A stretch of DNA of 64,000 nt from Sipunculus nudus (GCA_026874595.1 CM049316.1:26001839-26065838); one strand, 5' to 3'; shown: positions 37,501 through 46,925, counted from the stretch's first letter. Made by a program: numbers and translations. The notes: generated by a model not told the origin, from the letters alone.

Positions 37501-39480
37501 GTAAAGTGAAACAATCTCATATCTGAATGGCTTTAAAACTTCATTAAAAAATTATTTGGGTAATATTACTGATTCCTTGCTTTGAATCAACAGGCAACGA
37601 TTTCGTTAAGAGCACACATTTCAACCAGTAATCAGTGATTTGGTCATTTTCGCATTGCTTTCACGCACTGAGTTGGTCTGGGTAGAATATAAATTGCACT
37701 GCCCGTAAAGTTCTTCTGTTGTACCCGGATCCAAAGACCCTTGTAGGTTTTATCAGGCGAACACAATCTGGAAACTACGGCATATCATCGTTAATGATAA
37801 AGAAGTTTCATTACTTTTAAACATATGAGACATAACAAAATATGATTGTTCTTGTTGATATAATAGCCTGTTCCACATGCTCACTGCACAAAAGAAAATT
37901 TACAATAGAATGAGACCATGGCTCTGATTGGTCAGACACAATGATTTATCTTATTGGCTAAAGATTTGGCGCCTCATTGTACATTTAGTCAATGGCCTGT
38001 ACATGGCCAGGCATTAGCATTTATTTAGTCTAGTTCATGTATGTACTTGCCCAGGCGGGACCAAATTCTAGGCTGAATCTTGGCAGATTTTAATTTTGTT
38101 TAATCTAAAATCTTCCTAAGTTTTAATCTCGATTATGATATTCATACTCATGAAGTAAACTACACAACATGGACGCCATCCTTCTATGTAAAAAAACAAC
38201 CCCCCCCCTTCACCGTACCCTGGCTACACCTAATACATCGGACTGACAGCCTAACAGTCCTTAGCTGGCCTATATATCTACCACTGACAAGCGATGCTTT
38301 ATGTCAAATATAAATAGGCGGCAAGCCTGAAAGAGAAATTGACAAGCGGCTCGTTGCTAAGCATCTGAGGGTCACCGTGGGGAGAATGTTTTGTTTGCGA
38401 AGACTGAGCTGTCACGTGACATGTAGATATATGAGAATCGAGATAAATGACCTATTACCGTCCATATTTTCCGGCCAAGAACCTCGGCAAAATGTGCCCC
38501 GAATTAAAACAGCAAAACCAATAAATTGAGTTGCCCTTTGTAAAACTAAGATTACAATTTAGCAAGTTGATCTTGCTTTGACCCCGATAGCCTAGAAATA
38601 TAAACATCGTTTCTTAGGCCAGCGGATTTTGAATTTAAGTCGTTACAATTTTTTTTTTTGGCCTTAGTCATATATATGTAACCATTGTCATTATATATTT
38701 TAATCGAGTTATTTTATTAACAGCTATTGCGCCAGAACGATGGAAAATCTGCTGGTTAACTTTAAATTTAAACTTAAGAAAGGATATATTCAAAATTTGA
38801 AAATCAGATATATGTGAAATTGATTCGTTAAAATACTGGGAAGAGTTAGGACAGTATCAAATAAACAAGCCAAGAAATCTTGGAGGAAATCGGAAACATC
38901 ATTGTGTGTTTTTAAGTCAAATTATTCTATCCCGTTGAGACGTGGCTACTTTTTATAAAAAAAGCTTTTCATTGGAATCAGGGGGCGGCTTTGTTCTTAA
39001 GGTGACCTGGGATTGGATTGTCGAACCATGACTGCTGTGTTCACGAGAATACCGACGTAGGTTTGCGGTTGTCCCTGACTTCTTCTTGTTACCAAGGAGG
39101 TAACCATGGAAGTCATAAAACCTCCTTGTTGATATTAACAGCCTGACGCGTCAATGTTAACAGTGAAATCAACCGAGTAATAAACAGTACGCCCATTATG
39201 AAGCCCGTCTAGTAGCTAAACCTTACCTTGACTTTGTCCTCCTTGTTAAGGTCAAGGTTGGCCAGGACTAAAAATGGCTGGTCCCTGATTTGCCTGGCTG
39301 CTTCGTCCGCGCTGTCAATCACCGCTCGCAGCAGGTATTTCACGCGTCCCCGGCAGACGTCGCCACATTCAATAGCGGACGGTATGGCTTCCGGAAGCTG
39401 GTACTCGAAAGAGTAAGTGTGACTTCCGGCTGACAAAGCCTGCATATCCCGCGGGGCTTTACTCTTAGACAACGGAGGCT
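22376..39480 (-). CDS. alpha-arrestin (arrestin-domain-containing) gene, five 3' coding exons
   Basis: Five exons read from high to low coordinate: 39227-39480, 29976-30158, 24245-24424, 23338-23440, 22376-22530. All have AG acceptors and GT donors, and the phases match at every join (0, 0, 0, then 1). The product visible is about 291 residues. It shows the N-domain 'G-x-H-x-Y-x-F-E-Y-x-L-P' signature, a CCCC-K-S-G-P linker start, 'L-D-R-x-G-Y-V-P-G-E-D-I', 'I-P-P-L-P-P-S' followed by 'G-C-T-L-I-D-I-E-Y', and 'P-V-T-I-G-T-V-P-L'. These are family hallmarks of ARRDC proteins, cytosolic adaptors that link membrane cargo to NEDD4-type ubiquitin ligases and endocytosis. Introns are about 9.07 kb, 5.55 kb, 0.80 kb and 0.81 kb. 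The first exon seen needs one base from an upstream exon, so the N-terminal ~90-100 residues are missing and were not located. No classical PPxY is visible in the tail. I cannot say which ARRDC paralogue this is. Confidence 0.9.
22586..22905 (+). mobile_element. transposon-like element with internal CCCGATGTCAC minisatellite, copy 1
   Basis: Starts AAAGGCTGGCTCACACATCG and carries a degenerate tandem array of CCCGATGTCAC-like units from about 22660 to 22790. It then has GTCCCCGTTGTTACCCCAATG. The 101-codon minus-strand frame over this stretch is a by-product of the repeat. The element ends about 55 bases before the acceptor of the last arrestin exon. Bivalve elements of the pearl/CvA type also combine conserved tips with internal tandem repeats; the comparison is an inference. 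Confidence 0.55.
23338..23440 (-). CDS. arrestin gene exon: last strand of arrestin C domain
   Basis: 103 bases (34 codons plus one base). The acceptor is AATCTGTAG. The donor AAAG|GTTGGT is canonical GT but weak. The peptide ends the fold with 'I-E-L-S-V-P-V-T-I-G-T-V-P-L', matching the family's 'L-P-L-V-I-G-T-I-P-L' strand, then 'Q-Q-L-L-P-P-D-T-K'. It leaves phase 1, which the next exon completes. Confidence 0.9.
24245..24424 (-). CDS. arrestin gene exon: core of arrestin C domain
   Basis: 180 bases, exactly 60 codons, phase 0 at both ends. The acceptor CCTTTTGCAG is strong and the donor is GTC|GTAAGT. The peptide includes 'G-G-K-I-K-P-G-D-S' and 'I-H-I-P-P-L-P-P-S-F', then 'G-C-T-L-I-D-I-E-Y-I-I-V'. 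The IPPLPPS and C-x-I-I-x-x-E-Y-like blocks are diagnostic for the arrestin C domain of ARRDC1-4-type proteins. Confidence 0.93.
24808..24961. repeat. three-unit tandem repeat, unit about 50 bp
   Basis: Three units start AGGTGCTTTTACAACTTGCAAG, AGGTGCTTTTACAGACTGCAAG and AGGTGCTGTTACAGATTGCAAG and each ends near a GGTATxxCTG block. The region is followed by a GC-rich stretch to 25220. It lies upstream (in gene sense) of the exon at 24245-24424. Confidence 0.7.
25488..25862. repeat. 203-bp tandem duplication in arrestin intron
   Basis: Unit 1 (25488-25690) and unit 2 (25691-25862) share GCGAATTTCTAAATAACA, ATTCGGTATAT, AGAAGGCGTTGAT and AATGATCTGT in the same order. Unit 2 is shorter at its end. 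AT-rich, non-coding. Confidence 0.75.
27178..27455 (+). mobile_element. CCACGCCC-type repeat, left arm of an inverted pair
   Basis: Starts at CGGTATACCCATG, contains GTCGGGGTTCGATATTG, and ends GAATAACGCTTTCTTTTGAACCACGCCCAAATC. A second copy in the opposite sense begins at 27888, about 430 bases away, so the pair could fold. Confidence 0.5.
27888..28158 (-). mobile_element. CCACGCCC-type repeat, right arm of an inverted pair
   Basis: Begins GTGGGCGTGGTCGCG, and on the minus strand reads ATGTATCTGCGGAGAGAG, AGGGTTTGATGTGGGCACGG, and GGTGTACCCTTAATTCCG at its outer end. These align with the copies at 17.67 and 18.84 kb. It is intronic to the arrestin gene. Confidence 0.5.
29857..29950 (-). 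mobile_element. pogo/Tc1-mariner-like transposon tip
   Basis: On the minus strand it begins TACAGTGAAATCTCGCTTAGA, close to the CAGT...TCGCTTA tips of pogo/Tigger-type elements that insert at TA. It then has three near-identical copies of TAGCGGGTGGTCGTG. Only the tip is present; no transposase frame was seen next to it. Confidence 0.45.
29976..30158 (-). CDS. arrestin gene exon: interdomain link and start of arrestin C domain
   Basis: 183 bases, exactly 61 codons, phase 0 at both ends. The acceptor is TATTTCAG and the donor CAG|GTATGA. The peptide begins DSVAARKDKY, then has four cysteines in a row and S-G-P-V, followed by 'R-L-D-R-T-G-Y-V-P-G-E-D-I-S-L-D-A-E-L-Q-N-L-S'. The P-G-E and N-x-S elements are near-invariant in alpha-arrestins. 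The donor lies about 25 bases from a pogo-like transposon tip (29857-29950) inside the next intron. Confidence 0.92.
30237..30643. mobile_element. TTCGCGA foldback repeat in arrestin intron
   Basis: The left end TTTATATTCGCGAGG and TATTTCGCGG is mirrored on the right by TATTTCGGAAATAG and CCTTGCGAACATAAAAGGG. The arms form an imperfect inverted repeat around about 300 AT-rich bases. The 118-codon plus-strand frame inside (30175-30531) has no recognisable domain. It lies about 80 bases upstream of the exon at 29976-30158. Confidence 0.5.
31015..31535 (+). mobile_element. possible solo LTR
   Basis: The stretch has the order of signals of a long terminal repeat: a TGTTCTAG start, TATAAATA at 31101-31108, a G/C-rich start-site-like region, and AATAAA at 31511-31516 near the end. 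I could not find matching target-site duplications, and no gag/pol frames adjoin it. It could equally be a degraded promoter or another repeat. It lies in the large arrestin intron. Confidence 0.25.
33821..33838. repeat. G18 homopolymer
   Basis: Eighteen consecutive G within the large arrestin intron. Confidence 0.95.
34468..34482. repeat. G15 homopolymer
   Basis: Fifteen G following CTCCCCCACTTTTTTGGCAA, a context like that of the GGATCC-tipped poly-G repeats. Confidence 0.95.
34600..34745 (-). mobile_element. tRNA-derived SINE-like fragment in arrestin intron
   Basis: On the minus strand a box B GGTTCAAGTCCC (34659-34670) lies about 50 bases after a tRNA-like segment with CTGGACTGCACTGAAGG. 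Only the head is evident. It sits just upstream of the GGATC-type repeat fragment and the CR1-like LINE. Confidence 0.4.
34908..34960. mobile_element. GGATCC-tipped repeat, fragment next to LINE
   Basis: Reads CAGGGGCGGATCTAGGATTC then AAAGGAGGGGTCCAACCC. Only the tip is present; the CR1-like LINE sequence begins within about 100 bases, suggesting nested insertions. Confidence 0.4.
35000..36822 (+). mobile_element. 5'-truncated CR1-like non-LTR retrotransposon
   Basis: The body carries a reverse-transcriptase domain broken over several frames. It starts with 'C-D-L-D-P-L-P-T', then 'N-Y-R-P-V-S-N-L-S-Y-I-S-K-L', motif A 'L-L-D-L-S-A-V-F-D-T' near 35513-35550, 'G-V-P-Q-E-S-V-A-G-P-V-L-F' near 35694-35735, and the catalytic F-A-D-D at 35795-35806. 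The distal part has 'L-D-Y-G' and 'L-Q-R-L-Q-N-A-A-A-R-L-I-L' and ends after 36440. A short 3' UTR closes with AATAAA-like sequence and an ACTATA repeat tail at about 36790-36816. Stops at 35290, 35571 and 36274 and frameshifts make it a pseudoelement. No endonuclease is visible. It lies in the first visible intron of the arrestin gene, in opposite orientation. Confidence 0.88.
36784..36818 (+). repeat. microsatellite tail of the CR1-like LINE
   Basis: A short run of AACTAT-type repeats directly follows a TTTAATAAACTAC stretch. Tails of this kind end many CR1-like elements instead of poly-A. It fixes the 3' end of the element. Confidence 0.7.
39227..39480 (-). CDS. arrestin gene exon: distal half of arrestin N domain
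   Basis: 254 bases. The acceptor reads TTTCAG just above 39480 and the donor AAG|GTAAGG just below 39227. Two bases complete a split codon, then 84 codons follow. The peptide carries 'A-G-S-H-T-Y-S-F-E-Y-Q-L-P', 'P-S-A-I-E' and 'G-R-V-K-Y-L-L-R-A-V-I-D', the standard beta strands of the arrestin N-terminal sandwich. In human ARRDC3 the same block follows about 110-120 residues of N domain, so at least one coding exon lies further upstream. GC content is clearly higher than in the flanking introns. Confidence 0.9.
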
Positions 39481-40381
39481 CTGAAAGTACACAGGGGAAC
39501 AATTACTTATCATTATTGTAAAATACTGATGTTTGTAATAACCAAAATAACAATATAATCAATATAATAATATGATAATCAATAATGATTACTGTAAAAC
39601 AACCCTTTTCTCTGTATGTGCTCTGAGAACACAGGACAAAAGGGCGATGTTTTACTTATTTTTCATTTTTTTTCTTTCATTCGCCGGTGGAGACAAACAT
39701 TTACTTTCGCCAGCTTGCTGGTAAAATACAAAAACCTTTTTATTCATTGAAATAATTCATATGAGAAGTCAAAGTTATGTCTATTTTACTTTATACATCT
39801 GTTAAAGCATTTAGGGATCCAGGTTTAAGCACAAAGTAGCAAGGTCGCTGATCGATCCATTGTCCAGTGTTTTTTTTTTAATTGGAGCGTATTGGTGCGA
39901 CCTCTGGTTGAGAATATGATCAAACAGCGCTGGTTCACAATACAAAGATTATCCAACAAAAAGGTGGAACAACTATATTTGGATGTGGCCATTTCTTGCA
40001 TTCATTACCTCTTGGATTTTTTGTGATCGCCAGATCTTATGTGAAATGGTGCAAACTCCTTGCAACCTATCGGTGACCAGTTAACAGAACAAAAGGCCCA
40101 ATGGTGTCTGGTTCGTCAGAGTAACCAAGCAGGCACTAATTTATTGTATTAATGCCACATTGGTTCAATTCTATTTGACACTAAAACTTATTATTTTCAC
40201 TGGTAAACGCATTATTTGTTCCCTGAATGTCATCATAGCCGTAGAAAAAGTTGAGGGTCGCCAAGTGGGACGAGGGGGGTTATTCCAACAAGCCTAAGTT
40301 CGCCAGTGGTAAATACCCCTGGGACCACGTGTCAAACGCTACTTTCCATTTAGTCTGATTCACCATGTTACATAATGGTAA

Positions 40382-41215
40382 CGAATGCTTCGTCGCCGGT
40401 GTCATCTGATAGGTGTCCCGGTGTGACACTGTGTCAACATTGGGGTAACATTTATGTAACACTGGGACACATCAGAATGACATCGGGAAAAGGAAAAACA
40501 GATCGGTATGACATAGACACATTTTTGAACATGCGCAAATTATGTGGAATCGGGGTGACGTCAGAATCACATTAGGGTATTAAACCTAGAGTCACATTTG
40601 GATACATCGTAACAACATCGGCTGACATCGGGAGTGCATGTCATCCCGATGTTATCTACAAGTTTACACGATGTCCCGGTGTTACTTAATTAGCTCGAGT
40701 TCGGCCCCCTGACATTAGAGAGTCTGCGACCAGAGAACTGGCTGTCAGTGTGCCGTTACATCATTCAAAAAAGCACTGAAGGCTCTTAAAGGATGCAAAT
40801 ATTTTCGTCATTTCTGACAACGCCTAATGTTCTTTAAGTACGCTGTCACTTGACATAAGCCAGGCCAATTGAAAGTTTTGTTAGTATACTTTCTAACAAC
40901 ACCTAACATGAGCGAGAAAAAAAACTCAGTTTTAACTCAGCAAAATCCCTCTGCAATTTTGCTGAATTTCTGACCACATGAATACAAGCAAGGCTCGCAC
41001 GGGTCGCTGGATGCAGCAAACTTGTACGGGGTAAAGGAAATGACTCCATATGTTCTTCGTTGTTCTGCAGATGTGTCCCGGAAGATAAGTCACGTGGTAA
41101 AACGAGGTGAGTGAGGGCATTTCAGTCCACAATACACATCGGTGTGACATCGGGACAGCACATCGGGAAAACACATCGGGGGAATATCGGGAGTGTGTGA
41201 GCCAACCTTTAGTTG
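40382..41215 (-). mobile_element. transposon-like element with internal CCCGATGTCAC minisatellite, copy 2, inverted
   Basis: The tip AAAGGTTGGCTCACACA is read on the minus strand at 41196-41212. Units of the GACATCGGG type occur at 41136-41190 and again at 40382-40690. ACATTGGGGTAAC near 40436 corresponds to the far end of copy 1. A non-repeat stretch of about 400 bases lies between the two arrays. Confidence 0.5.
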
Positions 41216-41606
41216 GCTATTCTCCTCAGAGTCAGACATGTTATCTGCTACAACGCCCTGGTTTGGTTTCGGGAGCCCATGTACATCGCCGATAAAATGT
41301 GAGGAGGGTATTCATAGGAATATGGATAGAATGTTTTATGTCTTCTTCTTTACTGCCATAAATGTCCATCATAAACATACATCAGTACTTAGTACACACG
41401 GAGGCACTCAGAATCTGTTTAAGAAATTAAAGGAAAAGGGATTAGGAGTTGAAAATTTTTTTAGACACTAAAGAGGCACAGATTGGGAAATTTCAGGTGA
41501 ACCTATGAGATTCTGTGATACCAAAATTGCTGTTAACACTCGTCCGGTCTCCAAAGCCTAATAAACTTCTGGACAAGCTTGACTTGACCTTCCTACTTCG
41601 GACGAA

Positions 41607-41608
<2 letters not shown>

Positions 41609-41673
<65 letters not shown>
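41609..41673. repeat. (TA)n microsatellite
   Basis: 65-base uninterrupted TA run. Confidence 0.98.
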
Positions 41674-41675
<2 letters not shown>

Positions 41676-43344
41676 AAAAGACCTTTCATACTGAGGCCCA
41701 GCTAATCATTGGCATTACTTTTAGAGGCTCGACAAAACCTGGATTAGTCCTAAGATCTTACTTATATTACAATTTATGAACTCCTATTCAACAAAAGTTA
41801 CCTTGATTGATTTTTGTATATTTATTGATGAGTAACTTAATTGTGAAATACTGATAAATATTCTTGAGGACTGTTCTAAATTCTCAAATGCATGATTCAA
41901 CAAAATACAAATGTTTTTTTAATTACGAGCTTCTTTAAAAAGTGGCCATGTGCAGGCCTTTAAAGCACAGGACTGACTAGAATACAGATAAAAGGTCAGT
42001 CGTTGAGAATATTCCAAAAGACATTGTTTCCATAATTTAATTACTAATGCCAAACTCTCGGGGTGCAGGGGAAGAAATCTCTGTCGCCACACTCGGCCCA
42101 CTGTCACCATGACAATACGTCATTGAAGCCCTCATTTAACTCTTAATTCCCTCTCTGTGTGACTCTGTTTCCGGTTCAACCGGCGTCTCTCATGCTGCAT
42201 TGTTTAGTCACGTGATCAGATCATTTGAATAGTTCCCAGGTGTGGGTTTGGTTAGACTAGGGTAATTATCCACCATAAGAACACGGCTTTGTGCCGAGCG
42301 GTATAATGGGGGTTCTTTCTCGAAGCTCTTCGGGTCTATTGGCGTCTCGTTAAAAATCCCCCGGTTCGTAACTAGCACGCAAACGTAGCACCCTAATGGG
42401 TCCAGTCACGATAGATAAGAAACACGCAAACCCCGCAGGAGGGAACACTCGGGGATATGGATTACATAGAAAGTTAGATGACGAACACGCTAGGTTTAAA
42501 CCCACTTATCGATCGAATGCCCTGAGAGCTCCTTTAAATAAAACTCTTGACTTGTTTTAATCCGGTTTGCTTGGAAGCTATCAACTTGTAGGGGGTAGCG
42601 GGCTTCAATAAAATACAACGCTAAAATTGCCTGCCTATATCTCAACAACATTATATCACGCAGGGCATCATTTCTGACGAGATATTATCGAAAGATTACA
42701 TGTTCTCCCGGTAGTATTTTTAATATATTTTTTCCACATATGCTGCCGGATTCCCTTATAATTTTACCGGGCAAGTAGCCGCCTACCGCCAATGAGAAAA
42801 CATCGATTTCTATTAGAACATTTTGGTTTGTGCGTGACATGGTCGACTCTGGTAATATGTGTTCATTTGTTCTCGGCGCAAACCCCTAAGCTAAATTTGT
42901 GCACTTTGTTATTATGAGCGCTAAAAAATCACTACAGATTGGCAAGAAATACATCCAGTATTAGTTGCTATTAATATATATTTAATACCCTGTTTAAATT
43001 CAAGATGTAATAGTCATCTTGCCATTTTTAGTGGAAATGGTAAAATCACCTGTATGGCTCCAGAAAACAAATACCATGGGGGCCAAAATCTTCTACTATT
43101 GTTAATCTGACGGAACCGCCAGATGGCGCTACCGGGAAAAGTGAATAAACAGGAAAGTGGGTTTTTTTCAGTATTTCTCTGAATACCGTGAGATACTATT
43201 TGATCTTATCACGAAATGCATGATTAGCTTGCTCTAAATTTACTTTAATATGATCATGGATAAGGCTGCGTCAAGTCAGTCTACTTATAATTGAGAAGCA
43301 CAGGACTTGTTTAATGACTAGCCTAGATGGGACCGGTGTAACGA
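41674..43344. other. no gene seen
   Basis: Moderate GC patches at 42.1-42.45 kb without an open frame of note, and a CTCF-like core at 43116. An upstream arrestin exon could be here but was not recognised. Confidence 0.5.
43116..43133 (+). promoter_or_regulatory. CTCF-like core
   Basis: Reads CCGCCAGATGGCGCTACC, the best of the four matches. It lies about 3.6 kb above the most 5' arrestin exon that can be seen. Confidence 0.3.
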
Positions 43345-43771
43345 GTTCAGGTTACCCCATTTTCAGGTAACCCCCAGGTAATTTGAAATCAATTTCGGGC
43401 TTCCCCAGCGTAACTTGAAATCAATTACCCCTAGGATAAATCCCTAGGGTTTCAGATCACAACTTCAAAACAGTTGTTGCTTTATGTTTATCTACCCAAA
43501 AATCTGTTTCTACTGGACTTCTTTCGATTTAATATTTGAATATCTTGTGTTTATAAGTTATGTGTCATGCCTTATAGTGAATTGAACATTTTGAGACAAT
43601 TTTCTTTTTCTTTTATTGATTCTTGTGAAATAATATATAAAGTTAAATGCAAAAGATTTTAGTTAAGTCATAGAAGGGGTAATTTGAATGATGCGGGGAT
43701 AATCTGAAATTGATTTCACATTCCCGGGGGTGATCTGATGCGTGGGTAATCTGAAATCACTACACCTGAAC
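43345..43771. mobile_element. foldback element with AATC/GGTAA sub-repeats
   Basis: The outer tip GTTCAGG occurs at 43345 and in reverse at 43766-43771. Inside each arm the word GGTAATTTGAAATCA or its variants is repeated (43375, 43405, 43678, 43703, 43745). The middle (43460-43660) is plain AT-rich DNA. No open frame; non-autonomous foldback is the simplest reading. Confidence 0.5.
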
Positions 43772-44092
43772 GAAGCTCCAGTCTGCTCTCATCCTTAGAG
43801 TCACCGGGGATTTACGTGTCCCTTGTGACTGCATCAACATTTTCTCATTTACATAAACCATCTACAACACACTCTGAGTGACACTAATTACTGCAACTCT
43901 ATGCCCCTAACACTTCTTTCTCCTTGGTTCATTTGACGTATCTTTAGAGCCAATAGTCCATTATATTTATCCCAAATTTGACCTTCGCACAGTTGGTAGA
44001 GCATGCAATGGCGGTTATTATTACTCCCGCCAGGTGGTGGCAGTTATACTACTTTAGCTTCGGATTGTCCGTCAAATTAATCTCGGCAAAAG

Positions 44093-44388
44093 GTGCTGAA
44101 CAGATTTTGTTGAAATGTTTCGGAGGGTTAGGAAACTAGCCAAGGAACAGTCCATCATATTTGGTAATTATACTTTAACTAAATATTAATAGCTCTATGT
44201 CCAATATAGAAGCCATCTGTCCAATTACATAGGCTAGTTCGTGCTGAACAGATTTTGTTGAAATGTTTCTGAGGCTTAGGAAACTAGCCAAGGAACAGTC
44301 CATCAAATTTTCGAGTTGATCTTTGACTAAATACTAATAGCTCTATGTCCAATATAGAAGCCATCTGTCCAATTGCATAGGCTAGTTC
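44093..44388. repeat. 148-bp tandem duplication
   Basis: Two adjacent units, 44093-44240 and 44241-44388, have exactly the same length and differ at a modest number of positions. Each starts GTGCTGAACAGATTTTGTTG and ends CATAGGCTAGTTC. The preserved length shows no indel since duplication. No open frame crosses the junction. Confidence 0.85.
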
Positions 44389-46029
44389 GTTATGATGGAG
44401 CTATTTATCGATATAAGCGGGTGACCTTATTCTGAAAGTGACATGGGATCGGTTGTTAAACTGTGATAAATGTGTGTACCTACACAGCAATTTTTTTTAA
44501 CATCCAGGGGGACTGAAGTCGTAGACAACCTCTTGTTTTACATGAGAAAATATTCTGATAGTTCCTAAAGGGCTGTTCTGCATTTCTAATGTTTTCGATC
44601 TCTGAATAACTTTATATTTGTTATTTAAAATCTATTTGATTAAAATAATTAAAGTGACATACAGACAATGCTATACAATGTGATACAAAATACACCTATT
44701 GACCTTAATGCCAATGGAAAATCAGTATTTAAGAAAATATTCTTTCACTCATGTTGTGCTATTGAGAATTTTCCTGCATATGTATCTAACAACCTTCCCT
44801 ACATGCTAAGGTATTGAATCGAATCATCATAAAAATTCTTCAGAAATTCCTTCATGACTAATAATATGTCAGTCAGACTAAGCCATATTCCTTGCTCAAA
44901 AGTAATCCATCCTTCATATCATCAGTTTATCATTTCTGAACTTATACTCTTCAAAGCAAAAACCCTATGTTAAGAATATGTCTGAAGTAACGCAACACTC
45001 GCGCCGTAACTCGAGTAAACAATGTATGACATTTCGTCAGAGCCGATGCTATTTCCGTTTTAAGGAAACAAAAAGAAACAATGGTTATTATCGAGACCTT
45101 TTAGAGGATCAGGTGCATAACAAGGACACCCCCACAAAATGTCCATGAAGTTCATCCCTTATAATCCCTGATACACCTCAATACAGGAGAGCGAGAGCGC
45201 AAGAATAATATCCTTCAAAGTATCGCCCAAGGTCATGCAGGATCAATGGACACATCAAGTTTAAAATAAAAACTCTCCAGGCAGATGAAGTACATCGGAT
45301 CACGCTCCAGACAGAGCTAAAACACTATCCTCTTCTCGTGTCAGGCACATCGTTTGTCCCTTCGTGTATTTCAATGTAAGGCGCGGTTGACTGAGTACAA
45401 TGTTATTTCATTTAGGCGTCAGTTACTGATTTTTCTTACATTCCCTGCACGATATGTTTTGCATTGTAGGCACCTTGCTTGACATTCCTGATAAAAATAT
45501 TTTTTAATAAACAAATTCTGGGATATATTCATATATGTAATGGACAGGAAAAATAGGTTTTGCTTTGTAAGGTTTATTACAGCTTTAAATATTTTAGATT
45601 TATTTGCATGAAAAATTTAATACTGCTTAGTTCTTATTAAGATTTACTGTCTTTTCTATTTCTCGACTTGACAGGAGAATATTGTCAACTGAGCGATAAT
45701 GGGAACTGCTATTGATTGTACGACCTTTGGTATTAGGTCAAGGTCAAATATACATATCAGGTGAACATTTGGTTCCTAGGACAATTTTTTTGCCTAAGTT
45801 TCAGCCATTGAAAATCAGCGATATTGGAGATCTGGCGCAAACAGAAAATGGAAGAAGAAAAAAAAATGAAATCGATGGTTTTGCACTCGAGGGGACTTAA
45901 AAGTAAGTACACTAACAAAAAAATATTTCCCAAATATAGAGAGGCTTAAATAAAACTTGAACCAATGAGATTACAGAGGTAATTATTTTTTTTTAGAAAA
46001 ATGAATTGATGTATGAAGAGAGACCTACA
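44389..46029. other. no gene seen
   Basis: A plus frame at 45712-45900 ends four bases before an AAAA|GTAAGT donor-like site, but its stop codon precedes the site and no family is evident. Confidence 0.5.
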
Positions 46030-46393
46030 GTGATGTCACACCATCCCAGACTGTGTGCAGATCCGAGTCCGAGTTGGAGTCCTTGAGGTTCGAGTCCAAA
46101 TCCATCGTTTTCACGTCCCAGTCATTCTCAACTCGATTTTCCAGTCCAAGTCTCAGTCCAATACAAATCTTCTGATTAAATGAAATTTGAAAGGATATTT
46201 GTGATAAACATTTTCATTTTATGTTAAATTACAAGTACCCTTTACTTGAATGTTTAATTACCCTAATGCAGAGCTAAACTTGGTGTGTATAGTCTTATTT
46301 TTTTTGGTGATATTCTATAAGTAGTTCGCCCATTTGCACAATCATTATATAAAATTTGAGAGTCATAGTCCGTACTTGAGTCCTACATCACTG
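46030..46393. mobile_element. GACTCGG inverted-repeat element, copy 4, reversed
   Basis: Reads in the opposite sense to the other copies: GATCCGAGTCCGAGTTGGAG on the left and TACTTGAGTCCTACATCAC on the right, with CAGTCCAAGTCTCAGTCC between. The shared TACATCACT tip supports the boundary. Confidence 0.55.
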
Positions 46394-46506
46394 GAGACAT
46401 AAAATCTTTAATTATTAAATGGGTGCCAGCGTTGTCTGTCATAAAAGTTTCTGTCTAGTTTTGATAAGATACAGTCAACTGAGTATGTCTGGTATTTTAT
46501 GTCTTT

Positions 46507-46508
<2 letters not shown>

Positions 46509-46556
<48 letters not shown>
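46509..46556. repeat. (TA)n microsatellite at SINE 3' end
   Basis: 48-base TA run ending exactly where SINE family 2 copy 1 begins, so it is likely the expanded SINE tail. Confidence 0.97.
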
Positions 46557-46558
<2 letters not shown>

Positions 46559-46925
46559 TAACCGCCTAAATATTTAATGCTAGCTTAATTAAGTATGTAC
46601 ATCTGCAGAAATCTATTCCGGTTTCCGACGACCTGAGGGGGCTGCAGCATAACTTCATAACTGGGTTAACCAGACCCAGTGACTACCGCACCTGTGGCCT
46701 GGGTATGTAATTGGCTCCCATATACCACGAGAACTCATGAAAGGCAGACTTGTTTGTGAGTGAATCATGGTCTTGGGGCGTTGCTTTCCTATTAAGCCTG
46801 TAGATTGCTTAAATTGGTATTGCGGGCCGAGATAAATCTCACCCATCTTCATCTCATATTCAATATAAATTAACGATCACCCATCTTTGAGAGCTCTACC
46901 CTTAGACCACAGAAGCAACATGCTC
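46557..46925 (-). mobile_element. SINE family 2, copy 1
   Basis: The left part (GGTAACCGCC, then ATGCTAGCTTAA, then GTATGTACATCTGCAGAA and TTCCGGTTTC) matches the copies starting at 48192 and 55923. On the minus strand the head near 46900-46925 has a box-A-like TGGTCTAAGGGTAGAGC. The 3' end abuts the (TA)n run at 46509-46556 without a gap. Confidence 0.6.

Noticed and set aside
40932-41174. 80-codon minus frame
   Set aside because: It lies within the minisatellite element and has no domain.
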